Made by a program: the position numbers and the translations under genes. From an uncultured Eubacteriales bacterium (GTDB lineage: Bacteria > Bacillota > Clostridia > Oscillospirales > Acutalibacteraceae), in assembly GCA_934489895.1 (NCBI GenBank), contig CAKSST010000003.1, forward strand, positions 1 through 64,000: a stretch of 64,000 bases of DNA, given 5' to 3'. This document shows positions 8,677-16,785 of the stretch, piece after piece (positions within the stretch are counted from its first letter, which is position 1; every line of letters starts with the position of its first letter). The notes beneath the pieces are model-generated. The model made no database searches and was not told where the DNA came from. It saw nothing but the letters and a program-made list of their open reading frames with translations.

Positions 8677-9524
8677 TTACTTATACTGAATTAAGAAGAT
8701 TGAGTCTGGATTTTCGCAGATTGTCGAGCAATTTCCTAAATTCCACCGATGATACTGCTGCAACTATGATCCAACGGTTTAAGAAATATATTGACGACAC
8801 GCCTTTCATCTCAGGGATAATCTCTGATGCAATCGGTGAAGTTGATTATGATTGGCAGAACTGTTTCAGGCAAAGCAAACATAGCGGCTGGCATGAAATC
8901 GAAGTTCCAGTAGACGAAGCTTGCCATGTCAAGGCAATGTATGATTATCTTGACTACATTATCAGCAATGGCTCAAACATACTTGGTATTGCAATGCATT
9001 ATCCTCATTCACAGAAAAAGTTCAATGAAATCATTCAACACTTCCTCGACATCGCTTTTAAACCTTTGATCGATTTCATAAACGACGCCATTTCTAAAGA
9101 AATGATCCTCATGGAAGAACAAAAGCCGTTAGGCGCTACTCAAAACATTGGGACTGTCTATGGTACCGTCAACCAGCAAGGTGGCGGGATGATCAATAGT
9201 GAGACCACAGTTCTTGCGGGAAATCTGGATCAGATTGCTGAAATTGAAAAAATGATCGAAAAGATTCTCCCCCACTTGGATGATATCCCTGATATTCCAA
9301 AAGATGCCGCAGATGACGTTAAGGATGATTTGGAATCCGTAAAAGAGCAGATCAACGCACCTGCACCGAAAAAGAAAAGACTACAGAAAGCTATTGGCGG
9401 GATAAAGAAATTCTTTGGCGACTTTTCACCACAGCTTGCCGCTGCGCTCGCTGCTCATGCAATTACTACAACTGATTGGAACGCTATGATCGCATCAGTG
9501 GAAAAACTGATTTCTTCACTATAG
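8673..9524 (+). CDS. Uncharacterised helical protein coupled to the zinc-ribbon gene
   Basis: A 283-residue protein starting in the ATGA overlap at 8673. The N-terminal 140 residues look alpha-helical (ELRRLSLDFRRLSSNFL, then FLDIAFKPLIDFINDAI). A short glycine/asparagine-rich stretch, QNIGTVYGTVNQQGGG, follows at about 155-170. Then comes an acidic helical region (MIEKILPHLDDIPDIPKDAA), a lysine-rich segment (PKKKRLQKAIGGIKKFFG) and an alanine-rich C-terminus. There is no signal peptide or obvious catalytic motif. I do not recognise the family. The GTVYGTVNQ stretch recalls beta-type oligomerisation or signalling motifs, but that is only a resemblance. It is the last gene of the defence island. 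Confidence 0.7.
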   Translation: MITYTELRRLSLDFRRLSSNFLNSTDDTAATMIQRFKKYIDDTPFISGIISDAIGEVDYDWQNCFRQSKHSGWHEIEVPVDEACHVKAMYDYLDYIISNGSNILGIAMHYPHSQKKFNEIIQHFLDIAFKPLIDFINDAISKEMILMEEQKPLGATQNIGTVYGTVNQQGGGMINSETTVLAGNLDQIAEIEKMIEKILPHLDDIPDIPKDAADDVKDDLESVKEQINAPAPKKKRLQKAIGGIKKFFGDFSPQLAAALAAHAITTTDWNAMIASVEKLISSL

Positions 9525-9630
9525 TCCTGTAGCTTCTCCGCATCGAGAAAAGGCATGTGCGGTTTAACAAATCTCGCTTGACTATTCTCCTTGGCATTTT
9601 TTTCTGGCTTCTCAGGCCCCGAAAACGAAT

Positions 9631-9671
9631 AATTCGCTTTATTCACCCTCGTCGAGCGAATAAAGCGAATT
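9631..9671. repeat. 14-bp perfect inverted repeat in a 251-base gene-free stretch
   Basis: Perfect arms AATTCGCTTTATTC (9,631-9,644) and GAATAAAGCGAATT (9,658-9,671) are separated by a 13-base loop. The hairpin could terminate both the defence operon and the opposing genes, or be a binding site of the mobile element. No gene is visible between 9,525 and 9,775, and the stretch looks like a junction between two element modules. Confidence 0.55.
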
Positions 9672-9775
9672 TTCGGTGAATATTCAGCGAATTTTTAGTT
9701 GCAGAAGCAGTGAATCACACTTTTCAATAGAAAAATGGCGCCAAAAAACGCACTTTTCAAATTTTGCTGCTGATC

Positions 9776-10078
9776 CTACCCTTCCAGAAAGCTCTCAAAC
9801 GGCGCGTCGTTGCTCAGAAAGGTATCCATCATAAACCGTGCGCCGAGGCAGAAGCCGGTGATGAAGGTGTCCAGTTCGGATTCGCCCATGAACTCGGCGT
9901 AGGCGTTGCAGAAGCGGAGAAACAGAGCTTTGTTTTCGCCAGCGAGCTGCTCGGTGAGCTTTTCCTCCAGGTCGTTCAGTGAGTCGGACGCCTTCTTCGC
10001 AGGGCCCTTGGGGCTGTAGCCACGATCCTACGGGTCGATGTTGCCGTAGTACAGCTCCTCAATGATATTTCCCCTCAT
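9776..10078 (-). pseudogene. Mobile-element protein (DUF6809-like), interrupted by a nonsense codon
   Basis: The minus-strand frame from ATG 10078 encodes 100 residues but has a TAG at codon 17 (10,030-10,028), immediately after MRGNIIEELYYGNIDP. Translation resumes in the same frame with DRGYSPKGPAKKASD and contains LTEQLAGENKALFLRFCNAY and LDTFITGFCLGARFMMD. The start MRG.IIEELYYGNI and the FLRF/GFxLGAR pattern are those I associate with short DUF6809-type proteins of Clostridia conjugative elements. The stop is a single-base change from CAG. The start overlaps the stop of the upstream HTH gene in ATGA. Confidence 0.65.
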
Positions 10079-10659
10079 TGTCCGTCACTCCATTTCTGTA
10101 CCTCCCAAAGCATATCGATATGCCGGCGGGATTTGCGGTTGGTGTTGTTGTAATCGTCCGAGCAGAGCCAGTCGATGAGATAGCATTTGGGGATCATGTA
10201 CTTCTGCAGCAACGCCAGCGCCTTCAGCTTCCCCACGCGAATCCATTGGCAGACGGTGCGGCGGTTATAGCCTGTAAAGTCCACGGCGGCGGCCACATCC
10301 ATCACATCCGGCAGCGCGGCCAGCTTGCTCTCATAGTAGCGCCGGAGCTTCTTCTCGTCCTTGGCGCACGGCGGATGGATGCGGATTTTATAGGGCCGAA
10401 CCATTTCACTTCCGTATTTATACCAGTTCTTTGGTGCTATGTATTTTTCCGGGTTGACCTCACGGTCGTTCATAAAAGCAATCACATCGCTCTTTTTGAT
10501 GGCGTAGCAGCGGGTTTTCTTGCCGGTGCAGGTGTGCGGAATCAGGTTGAATTGGAGAAGATAGAGCGCTGTCTGCTTACTGATGTGGCAGGCGATCCGC
10601 ATCTGCTCCTTGTTCATAATCTCCGGGTATTTTTTGAATTCCTTGGCGTCGTATTTCAT
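10075..10659 (-). CDS. Helix-turn-helix protein of a mobile element
   Basis: A 194-residue minus-strand protein. ATG 10659 is chosen because a GGAG site lies before it and the upstream extension is low in protein character. The sequence has two DNA-binding-like regions. One is near the N-terminus (IMNKEQMRIACHISKQTALYL). The other is an excisionase/MerR-like segment at 125-160 (VAAAVDFTGYNRRTVCQWIR followed by VGKLKALALL and PKCYLIDWL). Such proteins accompany tyrosine- or serine-integrase elements as excision or regulatory factors. That role is inferred. It is coupled by ATGA to the broken gene downstream and sits next to the tRNA-Ser attachment scar. Confidence 0.7.
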   Translation of the reverse strand: MKYDAKEFKKYPEIMNKEQMRIACHISKQTALYLLQFNLIPHTCTGKKTRCYAIKKSDVIAFMNDREVNPEKYIAPKNWYKYGSEMVRPYKIRIHPPCAKDEKKLRRYYESKLAALPDVMDVAAAVDFTGYNRRTVCQWIRVGKLKALALLQKYMIPKCYLIDWLCSDDYNNTNRKSRRHIDMLWEVQKWSDGQ

Positions 10660-10985
10660 AACGAAGACTCCTTTCTGTGTTTCGGTCCGAAAGGGTGCTT
10701 CGTATAATCTGTTTTGAGCCGGTTTTTCTTGCATTAAATCCGGGGGGCTGTCCGCAAAGCCATACCGGACAAGGATTTTCTTCTTGCGTGTTTTCTTGCC
10801 AGCGCGCAAAAAAATCGATCGTTTTGGGGCATTTCTCATTTCAATTTGAACTCTGCCTTTTTCTGATATGGAGCTAGTCAATACCGGCCGGCGCATCCGA
10901 AACCCGTTGCAGCACAAGGGTTTTCACCGTTTCCAAAACTGCCGCCACCGACCACAGCAGACACGAAAGCGCCAAGTGCGAACAA

Positions 10986-11043
10986 GACTCGAAATCAGTT
11001 TGCGAGCAATCGCACATGGGTTCGAATCCCATCCTCTCCGCCA
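10986..11043 (+). other. 3' half of tRNA-Ser(CGA): attachment-site scar of the integrated element
   Basis: The stretch contains the anticodon loop CTCGAAA (10,988-10,994), the 3' anticodon stem TCAGT, a serine-type long variable arm (TGCGA-GCAA-TCGCA), a T-arm ATGGG-TTCGAAT-CCCAT, acceptor strand CCTCTCC, a discriminator G, and CCA at 11,041-11,043. The 5' half is missing: bases 10,983-10,987 (CAAGA) do not form the expected ACTGA stem. A tRNA 3' half followed by its own terminator is the usual leftover on the side of an integrated element opposite the restored tRNA. The intact gene should lie left of the window. Confidence 0.8.
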
Positions 11044-11048
11044 ACGGA

Positions 11049-11080
11049 AGCCGCATAAACCCAGTGTTTATGCGGCTTTT
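11049..11080 (+). terminator. Rho-independent terminator of the original tRNA-Ser gene
   Basis: Perfect 12-bp arms AGCCGCATAAAC and GTTTATGCGGCT with a CCAGT loop, followed by TTTT. It lies five bases after the tRNA CCA end, so it most likely terminated the host tRNA gene before integration. Confidence 0.85.
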
Positions 11081-11260
11081 CCATACCTATATTGCAAAAG
11101 TAAGCAGTATCTATATTGGGGAACAAACCTAGATATGAATTGCAAATTTGTTCCCCAATGGTATATCTGTGGCAAAAGTCGAGAAATCGGCTCTTTTCTT
11201 ATCCCCTTTTTGAGGAATAGTAATGTATATGGGTAACGAACTATTAAGTCCCCATAGTCA

Positions 11261-11288
11261 GCCGCCCCTATCCGTGGGCGGCATTTTT
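11261..11288 (+). terminator. Terminator-like hairpin
   Basis: Arms GCCGCCC (11,261-11,267) and GGGCGGC (11,276-11,282) are followed by ATTTTT. The stretch 11,081-11,432 contains no gene that I can support. Confidence 0.6.
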
Positions 11289-11432
11289 AATACCGCCAAA
11301 GGCTTTCCCTTATTTTCATTCCGTTTTCCTTAAAATATGGTGCAAAATAAGGGAATCTTATTTTGCTGTTCTCATAGTTCGACCCGTCAGAAACAAAAAA
11401 ATGCTGCCCCACCGTTTCCGATGAGGCATAGA

Positions 11433-11636
11433 TTATGTACTCTCTTTCATCATTTTTCTTTTTTGCCGCCGCTGTTCGTTCTCACGCTCACGGCGCTGTA
11501 TGTATTTGAATTCCCGAATGAGTTCCTTATATTTTTCCGTGCGCGGGTGCGCCAGCCTTTGCGGTGATGCCATAAAGTTTACGAATTCCGCCTTGGCGCA
11601 GTACTGTATAGAGCCGAGTTTAATGCCGACCAGAAC
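11433..11636 (-). pseudogene. C-terminal fragment of an unidentified mobile-element-type gene
   Basis: A minus-strand frame open from 11,636 to the TAA at 11,433. It encodes about 67 residues, beginning VLVGIKLGSIQYCAKAEFVN and including MASPQRLAHPRTEKY, and ends in a highly charged tail (IQRRERENEQRRQKRK). A possible start at ATG 11,573 has no ribosome site. The charged, helical C-terminus looks like the tail of a larger protein. I cannot name the family. It overlaps the start of the next fragment on the other strand, which supports rearranged, non-functional sequence. Confidence 0.4.
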
Positions 11637-11654
11637 TTATTCCCGTATCCATTC

Positions 11655-12104
11655 GTGAATACGCTGCGGGCTGTGGCGACAAGCTCTGCCGCCACGCTCA
11701 ATACCGGAATTCGTCTCGGCAAAGAGGTGGCTCAGGAGGATATCTCCGCTTTGGAGAAACTGAGCGAAGGGGAAAGCTTTTTTTCCTTTAGTTTTGAACA
11801 TCACGGGGCACTTCCCGGTGAAGCGGAAATAAGCATCCGCGTGGACGATACTTTCACCGGTAAAACGGTAGATATTTATTCGGTAAATGACGCGGGCAAA
11901 GCTGTTCTGGAAGGAACAGGTAAGGTAACTGCCGACGGCAATCTGACTTTCACCATCAATCACTGTTTCCTATGGTTTATTAAAGAATCCGCTGCCCGCG
12001 GATTGTCCGTCGGCACGATTGTGCTGATCGTCGCCGGATGCTTTGCCGTATTAGCCGCTTTGGGCGCAGGTGTGTATTTCTTTATTATCCGCAAAAAAGC
12101 GTAA
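11655..12104 (+). pseudogene. C-terminal part of a membrane-anchored surface protein
   Basis: The frame (GTG 11,655 to TAA 12,104) encodes 149 residues. It has a beta-rich extracellular part (EAEISIRVDDTFTGKTVDIY, KVTADGNLTFTINH) and one C-terminal transmembrane helix (VGTIVLIVAGCFAVLAALGA) followed by a short basic tail IIRKKA. This is the usual ending of long Clostridia surface proteins. The frame is open further upstream, but no start with a ribosome site is seen and there is no signal peptide, so the N-terminal bulk seems to be missing. The base composition is richer in GC than the genes that follow. Confidence 0.6.
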
Positions 12105-12162
12105 GCTTTGCAAATTAATTTATTACAGGCTATTTGTATAGGTCTATTTTCACACATAGTAC

Positions 12163-12222
12163 ATGGGACGGTTCTCTTTCCTTTCAGGTGATAATATTCA
12201 GGACAGAGAATCGTCCCTTTTT
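12163..12222. repeat. Dispersed GGGACGGTTCTCT hairpin repeat (copy 1), terminator-like
   Basis: GGGACGGTTCTCT pairs across about 28 bases with AGAGAATCGTCCC and is followed by TTTTT. It can act as a terminator. The same GGGACGGTTCTCT core returns at about 59,558 and 60,943, and in diverged form (GAGACGGTTCCCT) at about 57,431. Confidence 0.6.
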
Positions 12223-12272
12223 CTCATGTATTGTAATCCTATACGTAGCGTCCTGTAAGTGTAATTTAATTG

Positions 12273-12301
12273 TTGTAAAGATTTAATTACTGTGATATAA
12301 T
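12273..12301 (+). promoter_or_regulatory. Sigma-A promoter of the first SPFH gene
   Basis: -35 TTGTAA (12,273-12,278), a 17-bp spacer and extended -10 TGATATAAT (TATAAT 12,296-12,301). A 14-codon frame (12,320-12,364, starting MSKAYNEPKF) lies in the leader behind a GGG stretch. I cannot tell whether it is translated. Confidence 0.55.
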
Positions 12302-12442
12302 CACAAAAAAGGGTTTTATATGAGCAAAGCTTATAACGAACCAAAATTTAAAAATGTAGTTTAACAGGCTATAAGAGTACAGAGAGTTTTAGCTTTATCT
12401 TTTGTGTTCTGAGGTATAAAAGTATTAATAAAGGAGTTAGTT

Positions 12443-13246
12443 ATGAATAGAAAATACATAAAATTTGTAATCATTGCGGTAATTGTATTGTTAGTTGGCA
12501 TTATCGGTGCTAACTGTTTTACCATTGTTGATGCAGGTCATACCGGCGTTATTGTAACTCTGGGTAAGGTAAACGAGGGAGTTTTGCAGGAGGGAATTCA
12601 TGTTAAAGCACCTTTCATCCAAAAAATCATCAAGATTGATAACCGTATTGTAAAGCTTGAGGTTGATACTGAAGCCTTTTCAAAGGACTTGCAGACAGTG
12701 ACCACAACAATCGCCATTAACTATCGGGTTGACACTTCAAAGTCATATAGCATTTATAAAAATATTGGTGCAAATTATGAGCAGGTTCTTGTGACACCGG
12801 CAGTTAATGAGGTTTTAAAAGCGATTACTGCAAAGTACACTGCCGAGGAAAGTGTTACAAACCGTACATTAATTTCCGATGGATTAATTAAGGGACTTAA
12901 TGAAAAACTCAATGCAATTGGTCTTTATGTAGCAGATGTTAATATAATTAACTTTGATTTTTCCGAGGCATTTATTGATGCTATTGAAGAAAAACAGGTA
13001 GCAGAGCAAAAGCTTTTAAAGGCAGAAACTGAAAAACAAACGGCTATTACCAATGCGGAGGCAGAGGCGCAAGCCACAAAAATTAAAGCTGATGCAGAGG
13101 CTGAAGCGAACAATAAGATTAAGAACTCCCTTAACGATGATATTATCCGTTCTAAATTCTACGATAAGTGGGACGGAAGGCTTCCTGAAGCTATGGGAAG
13201 TGACTCAATTATAACAAGCATTGACGGTTCAAAGAGCGGTCAGTAA
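12443..13246 (+). CDS. SPFH/prohibitin-family membrane protein
   Basis: A 267-residue protein with an N-terminal transmembrane helix (FVIIAVIVLLVGIIGANCF) and then a band-7/SPFH domain (VDAGHTGVIVTLGKVNEGVL, VTTTIAINYRV). A long alanine/glutamate-rich coiled coil (about 170-230) has repeated EAEAQA and KADAEAEAN. This is the prohibitin layout: such proteins form large rings at the membrane that scaffold proteases or lipids. The AAAGGAG ribosome site fits ATG 12,443. It stands alone behind its own promoter. A second SPFH protein, of the longer slipin/QmcA type, lies at 24,596. Confidence 0.88.
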   Translation: MNRKYIKFVIIAVIVLLVGIIGANCFTIVDAGHTGVIVTLGKVNEGVLQEGIHVKAPFIQKIIKIDNRIVKLEVDTEAFSKDLQTVTTTIAINYRVDTSKSYSIYKNIGANYEQVLVTPAVNEVLKAITAKYTAEESVTNRTLISDGLIKGLNEKLNAIGLYVADVNIINFDFSEAFIDAIEEKQVAEQKLLKAETEKQTAITNAEAEAQATKIKADAEAEANNKIKNSLNDDIIRSKFYDKWDGRLPEAMGSDSIITSIDGSKSGQ

Positions 13247-13452
13247 TATAAAAAAGCAAAAGAGGATGCAAAAACAGTCTTCTGTACTTTCAACAGATTA
13301 CTCTTACGGTATGATAAATCATACGCGAACAATGAATACTACCATAAAGAGAACTTTTATGTTAGATGACAATTAATTAGATAGTAAAAATACAACAACC
13401 GGTTTTCATACACATTTATTTTGTGTCATTAAGTTCAAGCGTCCATAATTAA

Positions 13453-13486
13453 AATCCCGAATATGTAAATATTCGGGATTTTTTAC
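13453..13486 (+). terminator. Rho-independent terminator
   Basis: Perfect 12-bp arms AATCCCGAATAT and ATATTCGGGATT with a 4-base loop, followed by TTTT. It ends the SPFH transcript. The rest of the 363-base gap (13,247-13,609) is AT-rich with no gene seen. Confidence 0.85.
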
Positions 13487-13609
13487 TTTTTTTCACTTTT
13501 GAAAACCCATTATATATATTATTAAGTGAAATTTTTCTTTAATTTAATGCAGATGGAATAATATATTATTTGAAACAATTATAAAACAAACTTAAGGCGG
13601 TGAATAGTA

Positions 13610-14086
13610 TTGATACAACATCCGATTGACCCAGTGTATGACGAAAATTCAAAAATATTGATTCTTGGCAGTTTTCCGTCACAAAAATCGCGTGAGACGA
13701 GGTTTTTTTACGGTCATCCTCAAAACCGTTTTTGGAAAGTTGTCGCTGCTGTTTTTGGATGCGATGTGCCGCAAACGGTTGAACAAAAGCGTAAGTTTTT
13801 GCTTTTAAACCGTATAGCAGTATGGGTTGTGATAGCATCTTGCGATATTGTGGGCAGTGCTGACAGTACAATAAAAAACGTTGTGGCTAATGACATGAGC
13901 GTTATTTTCTCTGCCGCTAATATTAAGCAGATATTTGCTAACGGCAAAACTGCGAAGAAATATTATGATAAATATGTTAAAGATACTATCGGAAGGGAAA
14001 CCGAGTGTTTGCCGTCAACCTCACCTGCAAATGCAGCGTGGTCAATTGAAAGGTTAACTGAACACTGGCAAATTATTAAAAACTAA
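13610..14086 (+). CDS. DNA-deoxyinosine glycosylase (uracil-DNA glycosylase superfamily)
   Basis: A 158-residue protein read from TTG 13,610, with a GGCGGTG ribosome-site-like stretch before it. It carries the family start HPIDPVYDENSKILILGSFP followed by SQKSRE, then FFYGHPQNRFWKV, and the C-terminal LPSTSPANAAW motif. These are typical of the hypoxanthine/deoxyinosine-DNA glycosylases within the UDG superfamily, which excise hypoxanthine formed by adenine deamination. The length is normal. It is flanked by strong intergenic gaps on both sides, so it is probably transcribed alone. Confidence 0.88.
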   Translation: MIQHPIDPVYDENSKILILGSFPSQKSRETRFFYGHPQNRFWKVVAAVFGCDVPQTVEQKRKFLLLNRIAVWVVIASCDIVGSADSTIKNVVANDMSVIFSAANIKQIFANGKTAKKYYDKYVKDTIGRETECLPSTSPANAAWSIERLTEHWQIIKN

Positions 14087-14157
14087 AGTATTTTAAAAGG
14101 TAACAAATTAAAACGGTATACGGTCTTTTTGTATAAAATGTATTGTTAAAATTGAAC

Positions 14158-14186
14158 TTGTCATTTTTGGAGATTTATGTTATATT
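14158..14186 (+). promoter_or_regulatory. Promoter of the Na/Pi cotransporter gene
   Basis: -35 TTGTCA (14,158-14,163), a 17-bp spacer and -10 TATATT (14,181-14,186), 55 bases before the start codon. An AAAAGGAG ribosome site follows. Confidence 0.5.
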
Positions 14187-14240
14187 TATGATAAAATAAG
14201 GGAAGTTTGGATTGTATTTGTTTTATAAAAAGGAGATATT

Positions 14241-15998
14241 ATGGACATTTTTGCTGTTTTAAGCTTAATTGGCGGCCTTGCCCTTTTCCTTTACGGCATG
14301 GATTTGATGGGCAACAACCTTAAAAAACTTGCGGGCGGTAAGCTGGAGTCTATCCTTGCAAGCCTTACTTCTACAAGATGGAAAGGCTTTTTGCTTGGCT
14401 TTATTGTTACCGCTGTAATTCAATCTTCTTCTGCAACAACGGTTATGTTGGTTGGTTTTGTGAACTCAGGTATTATGCGGCTTGGTCAGACAATCAGTAT
14501 AATTATGGGTGCCAACATTGGTACGACCGTAACAGCCTGGCTTTTGAGTACGGCAGATATTCAGGGTACAGCGATACTTATAAAGCTGTTTAAGCCCGAA
14601 TCTTTTACTCCTATACTTGCGGCTATAGGCTTTTTAATGGGCACTATGGCAAAAAGCGACAAAAAGAAGAACACAGGTTATATTCTTGTGGGTTTTGCTG
14701 TGCTGATGTTTGGTATGGAAACAATGAGCGGAGCAGTTGAAGGCTTAAAGGATAACCAAGCTTTTACAAATATGCTCACAATGTTTTCTAATCCGATTAT
14801 GGGTATATTGGTTGGTATATTGTTTACTGCAATTATACAGTCTTCCTCGGCATCTGTCGGTGTTTTACAGGCATTGTCTTTAACCTGTGTTATTCCTTTC
14901 TCAACTGCAATCCCTGTTATTTTAGGACAGAATATCGGCACTACAATTACACCTATTATATCTTCTATCAGCGGTAATACCGAGTCTAAACGCGTGGCAA
15001 TGACATGCCTTTATGTAAAGATGGTTGGCGTAATTATTGTTACGGGCATATTCTACGCAATACATGCTGTTGTAAATTTTGAGTTTATGAAAATGCGTGC
15101 CAGCGCTACGACAATAGCAGTTGTTCATACAGCATTTAATATTCTTTCTACCATCATTTTAATGCCCTTCTGCTCACTTTTTGAAAAGCTTGCTGTAAAA
15201 ACAATAAAGGGCAAAAAGGAAGAATCAGCAGATGCTTTTTCTACCCTGGATGAAAGATTCTTGGATGTTCCTTCCTTTGCTGTTGAAAAGTGTAAGGCAC
15301 TTGTTTTTGATATGTTAAACATTTCAAAAGAAGCTTTCAAAAAAGCAACTTCACTTATAGAGAAATTTGATAATGTGCAGTTTAAAGAGGTTGAAGAGCT
15401 TGAATCCCGCATTGATAAATATGAGGATAAGACAAGCACATACCTTGTAAAAATTGCTGAGCAACAGATTTCGGCTAAGGACAGCAGAATTGTAACAGAG
15501 CTTTTGCATTGCATCGGTGATATTGAGCGTATATCCGATCACGCGCTTAATATTGCTGAAGCAGCAAAGGAAATTTATGATAAAAAGATAACTTTCTCAA
15601 CAAAAGCAAAAGAGGACATAGCCATTATCACGGGCGCAGTTTCTGAGATACTTGATCTTGCAACAGCGGCTCTAACAAATGAAGATATGGAAATGGCAAT
15701 GCGTGTAGAACCTCTTGAGCAGGTTATTGATCGCTTGAAGAGAAAAATTAAAAACGGTCACATTTACAGATTGCGACAGGGTGACTGCACAATGGAATTG
15801 GGCTTTATTCTGTCTGACCTGCTTACAAACTATGAGCGTATTTCTGACCATTGCTCAAATATTGCGGTATGCTTTATTGAAATTGTTAACGATTCCTTTG
15901 AAACACATGAATATCTTAACAGAGTGCGTTCAAGTGATGAATCCGACTTTAATCAAATGTACGAACAATATAAGGCTAAATATGTAATAACAGAATAA
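14241..15998 (+). CDS. Na+/phosphate cotransporter family protein with C-terminal PhoU domain
   Basis: A 585-residue protein. The N-terminal half has eight or more hydrophobic segments and the two inverted-repeat signatures of the NaPi-II family, VIQSSSATTVMLVGF and IIQSSSASVGVLQAL, each followed by a GxNIGTT motif. The C-terminal 230 residues form a PhoU-like helical bundle (IGDIERISDHALNIAEAAKEI and, later, YERISDHCSNIAVCF, the two PhoU repeats). The protein probably imports phosphate with sodium, or exports it, with the PhoU part gating flux. The length and order match bacterial homologues. A weak hairpin (16,004-16,036) follows. Confidence 0.93.
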   Translation: MDIFAVLSLIGGLALFLYGMDLMGNNLKKLAGGKLESILASLTSTRWKGFLLGFIVTAVIQSSSATTVMLVGFVNSGIMRLGQTISIIMGANIGTTVTAWLLSTADIQGTAILIKLFKPESFTPILAAIGFLMGTMAKSDKKKNTGYILVGFAVLMFGMETMSGAVEGLKDNQAFTNMLTMFSNPIMGILVGILFTAIIQSSSASVGVLQALSLTCVIPFSTAIPVILGQNIGTTITPIISSISGNTESKRVAMTCLYVKMVGVIIVTGIFYAIHAVVNFEFMKMRASATTIAVVHTAFNILSTIILMPFCSLFEKLAVKTIKGKKEESADAFSTLDERFLDVPSFAVEKCKALVFDMLNISKEAFKKATSLIEKFDNVQFKEVEELESRIDKYEDKTSTYLVKIAEQQISAKDSRIVTELLHCIGDIERISDHALNIAEAAKEIYDKKITFSTKAKEDIAIITGAVSEILDLATAALTNEDMEMAMRVEPLEQVIDRLKRKIKNGHIYRLRQGDCTMELGFILSDLLTNYERISDHCSNIAVCFIEIVNDSFETHEYLNRVRSSDESDFNQMYEQYKAKYVITE

Positions 15999-16096
15999 AT
16001 GATATATAAACCGCATTTTGAAAAGACGGTTTATATTGAAATGTTACAGGCAAGAAGGTATATTCTACACATGACAAAACAGAAAGGTGATATTAT

Positions 16097-16768
16097 ATGA
16101 ATCTTCAAGGTCTTAAAATTAACTTTTTAGGAGACAGTATTACAGAAGGGTTTGGAACAAGCGGTGATGAAAATATATTTCATCAGGTGCTGAAAGCGCA
16201 GGCAGGGTTAGCTGCCGCAAGAAATTACGGTATAGGCGGTACAAGATATGCCGTTCAGAAAAATAATGGTAATCCTTCATGGAACAGTGATACTGATTTA
16301 AATTCCTTCTGTGAACGCTTTGACAGAATGGATGACGATGCTGATGCAGTTGTGGTTTTCGGCGGTACTAATGATTACGGTCACGGCAATGCTGCTATAG
16401 GTTGTTTTTCGGACCGAACACCTGATACCTTTTATGGTGCCTGTCATTATTTGTATTCTAATCTAATTAAAAAATACGTAGGCGGTAAGACTATAGTTAT
16501 AATGACACCTTTGCACAGAAGCAATGAGTTCAATAATAACAACTATTATAATGAGCAACATTCGCGCAAACTGAAGGATTATGTTGCAATAATAAGAGAG
16601 GTTGCCGAATATTACTCCTTGCCCGTGCTTGATTTGTACGCTATTAGCGGTATGCAGCCTGAGGTTCAGGAAATTAAGGAAAAATATATGACTGACGGTT
16701 TGCATCCCAATAATGCAGGGCATATAATCATAGCAGATAAGCTTAAGCATTTTATGGAAAATCTATAA
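16097..16768 (+). CDS. SGNH/GDSL-family hydrolase
   Basis: A 223-residue intracellular protein. It has block I FLGDSITEGFGTSG with the nucleophile Ser, a block-II glycine region (RNYGIGGTRYA), block III FGGTNDYGHG with the oxyanion Asn, and block V DGLHPNNAGH with the catalytic Asp/His pair. No signal peptide is present, so it probably acts on a small cytoplasmic ester such as an acetylated sugar. The substrate cannot be told. The GGTGA ribosome site fits ATG 16,097. The next gene begins 18 bases later, so the two form a small operon. Confidence 0.9.
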   Translation: MNLQGLKINFLGDSITEGFGTSGDENIFHQVLKAQAGLAAARNYGIGGTRYAVQKNNGNPSWNSDTDLNSFCERFDRMDDDADAVVVFGGTNDYGHGNAAIGCFSDRTPDTFYGACHYLYSNLIKKYVGGKTIVIMTPLHRSNEFNNNNYYNEQHSRKLKDYVAIIREVAEYYSLPVLDLYAISGMQPEVQEIKEKYMTDGLHPNNAGHIIIADKLKHFMENL

Positions 16769-16785
16769 TAAAAAGGACAGCTTAA

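Noticed and set aside
10078..11236. Plus-strand reading frames across the HTH gene and the tRNA-Ser scar
   Set aside because: They run antisense to the HTH gene or through tRNA sequence and a terminator, have no ribosome sites and no protein-like motifs.
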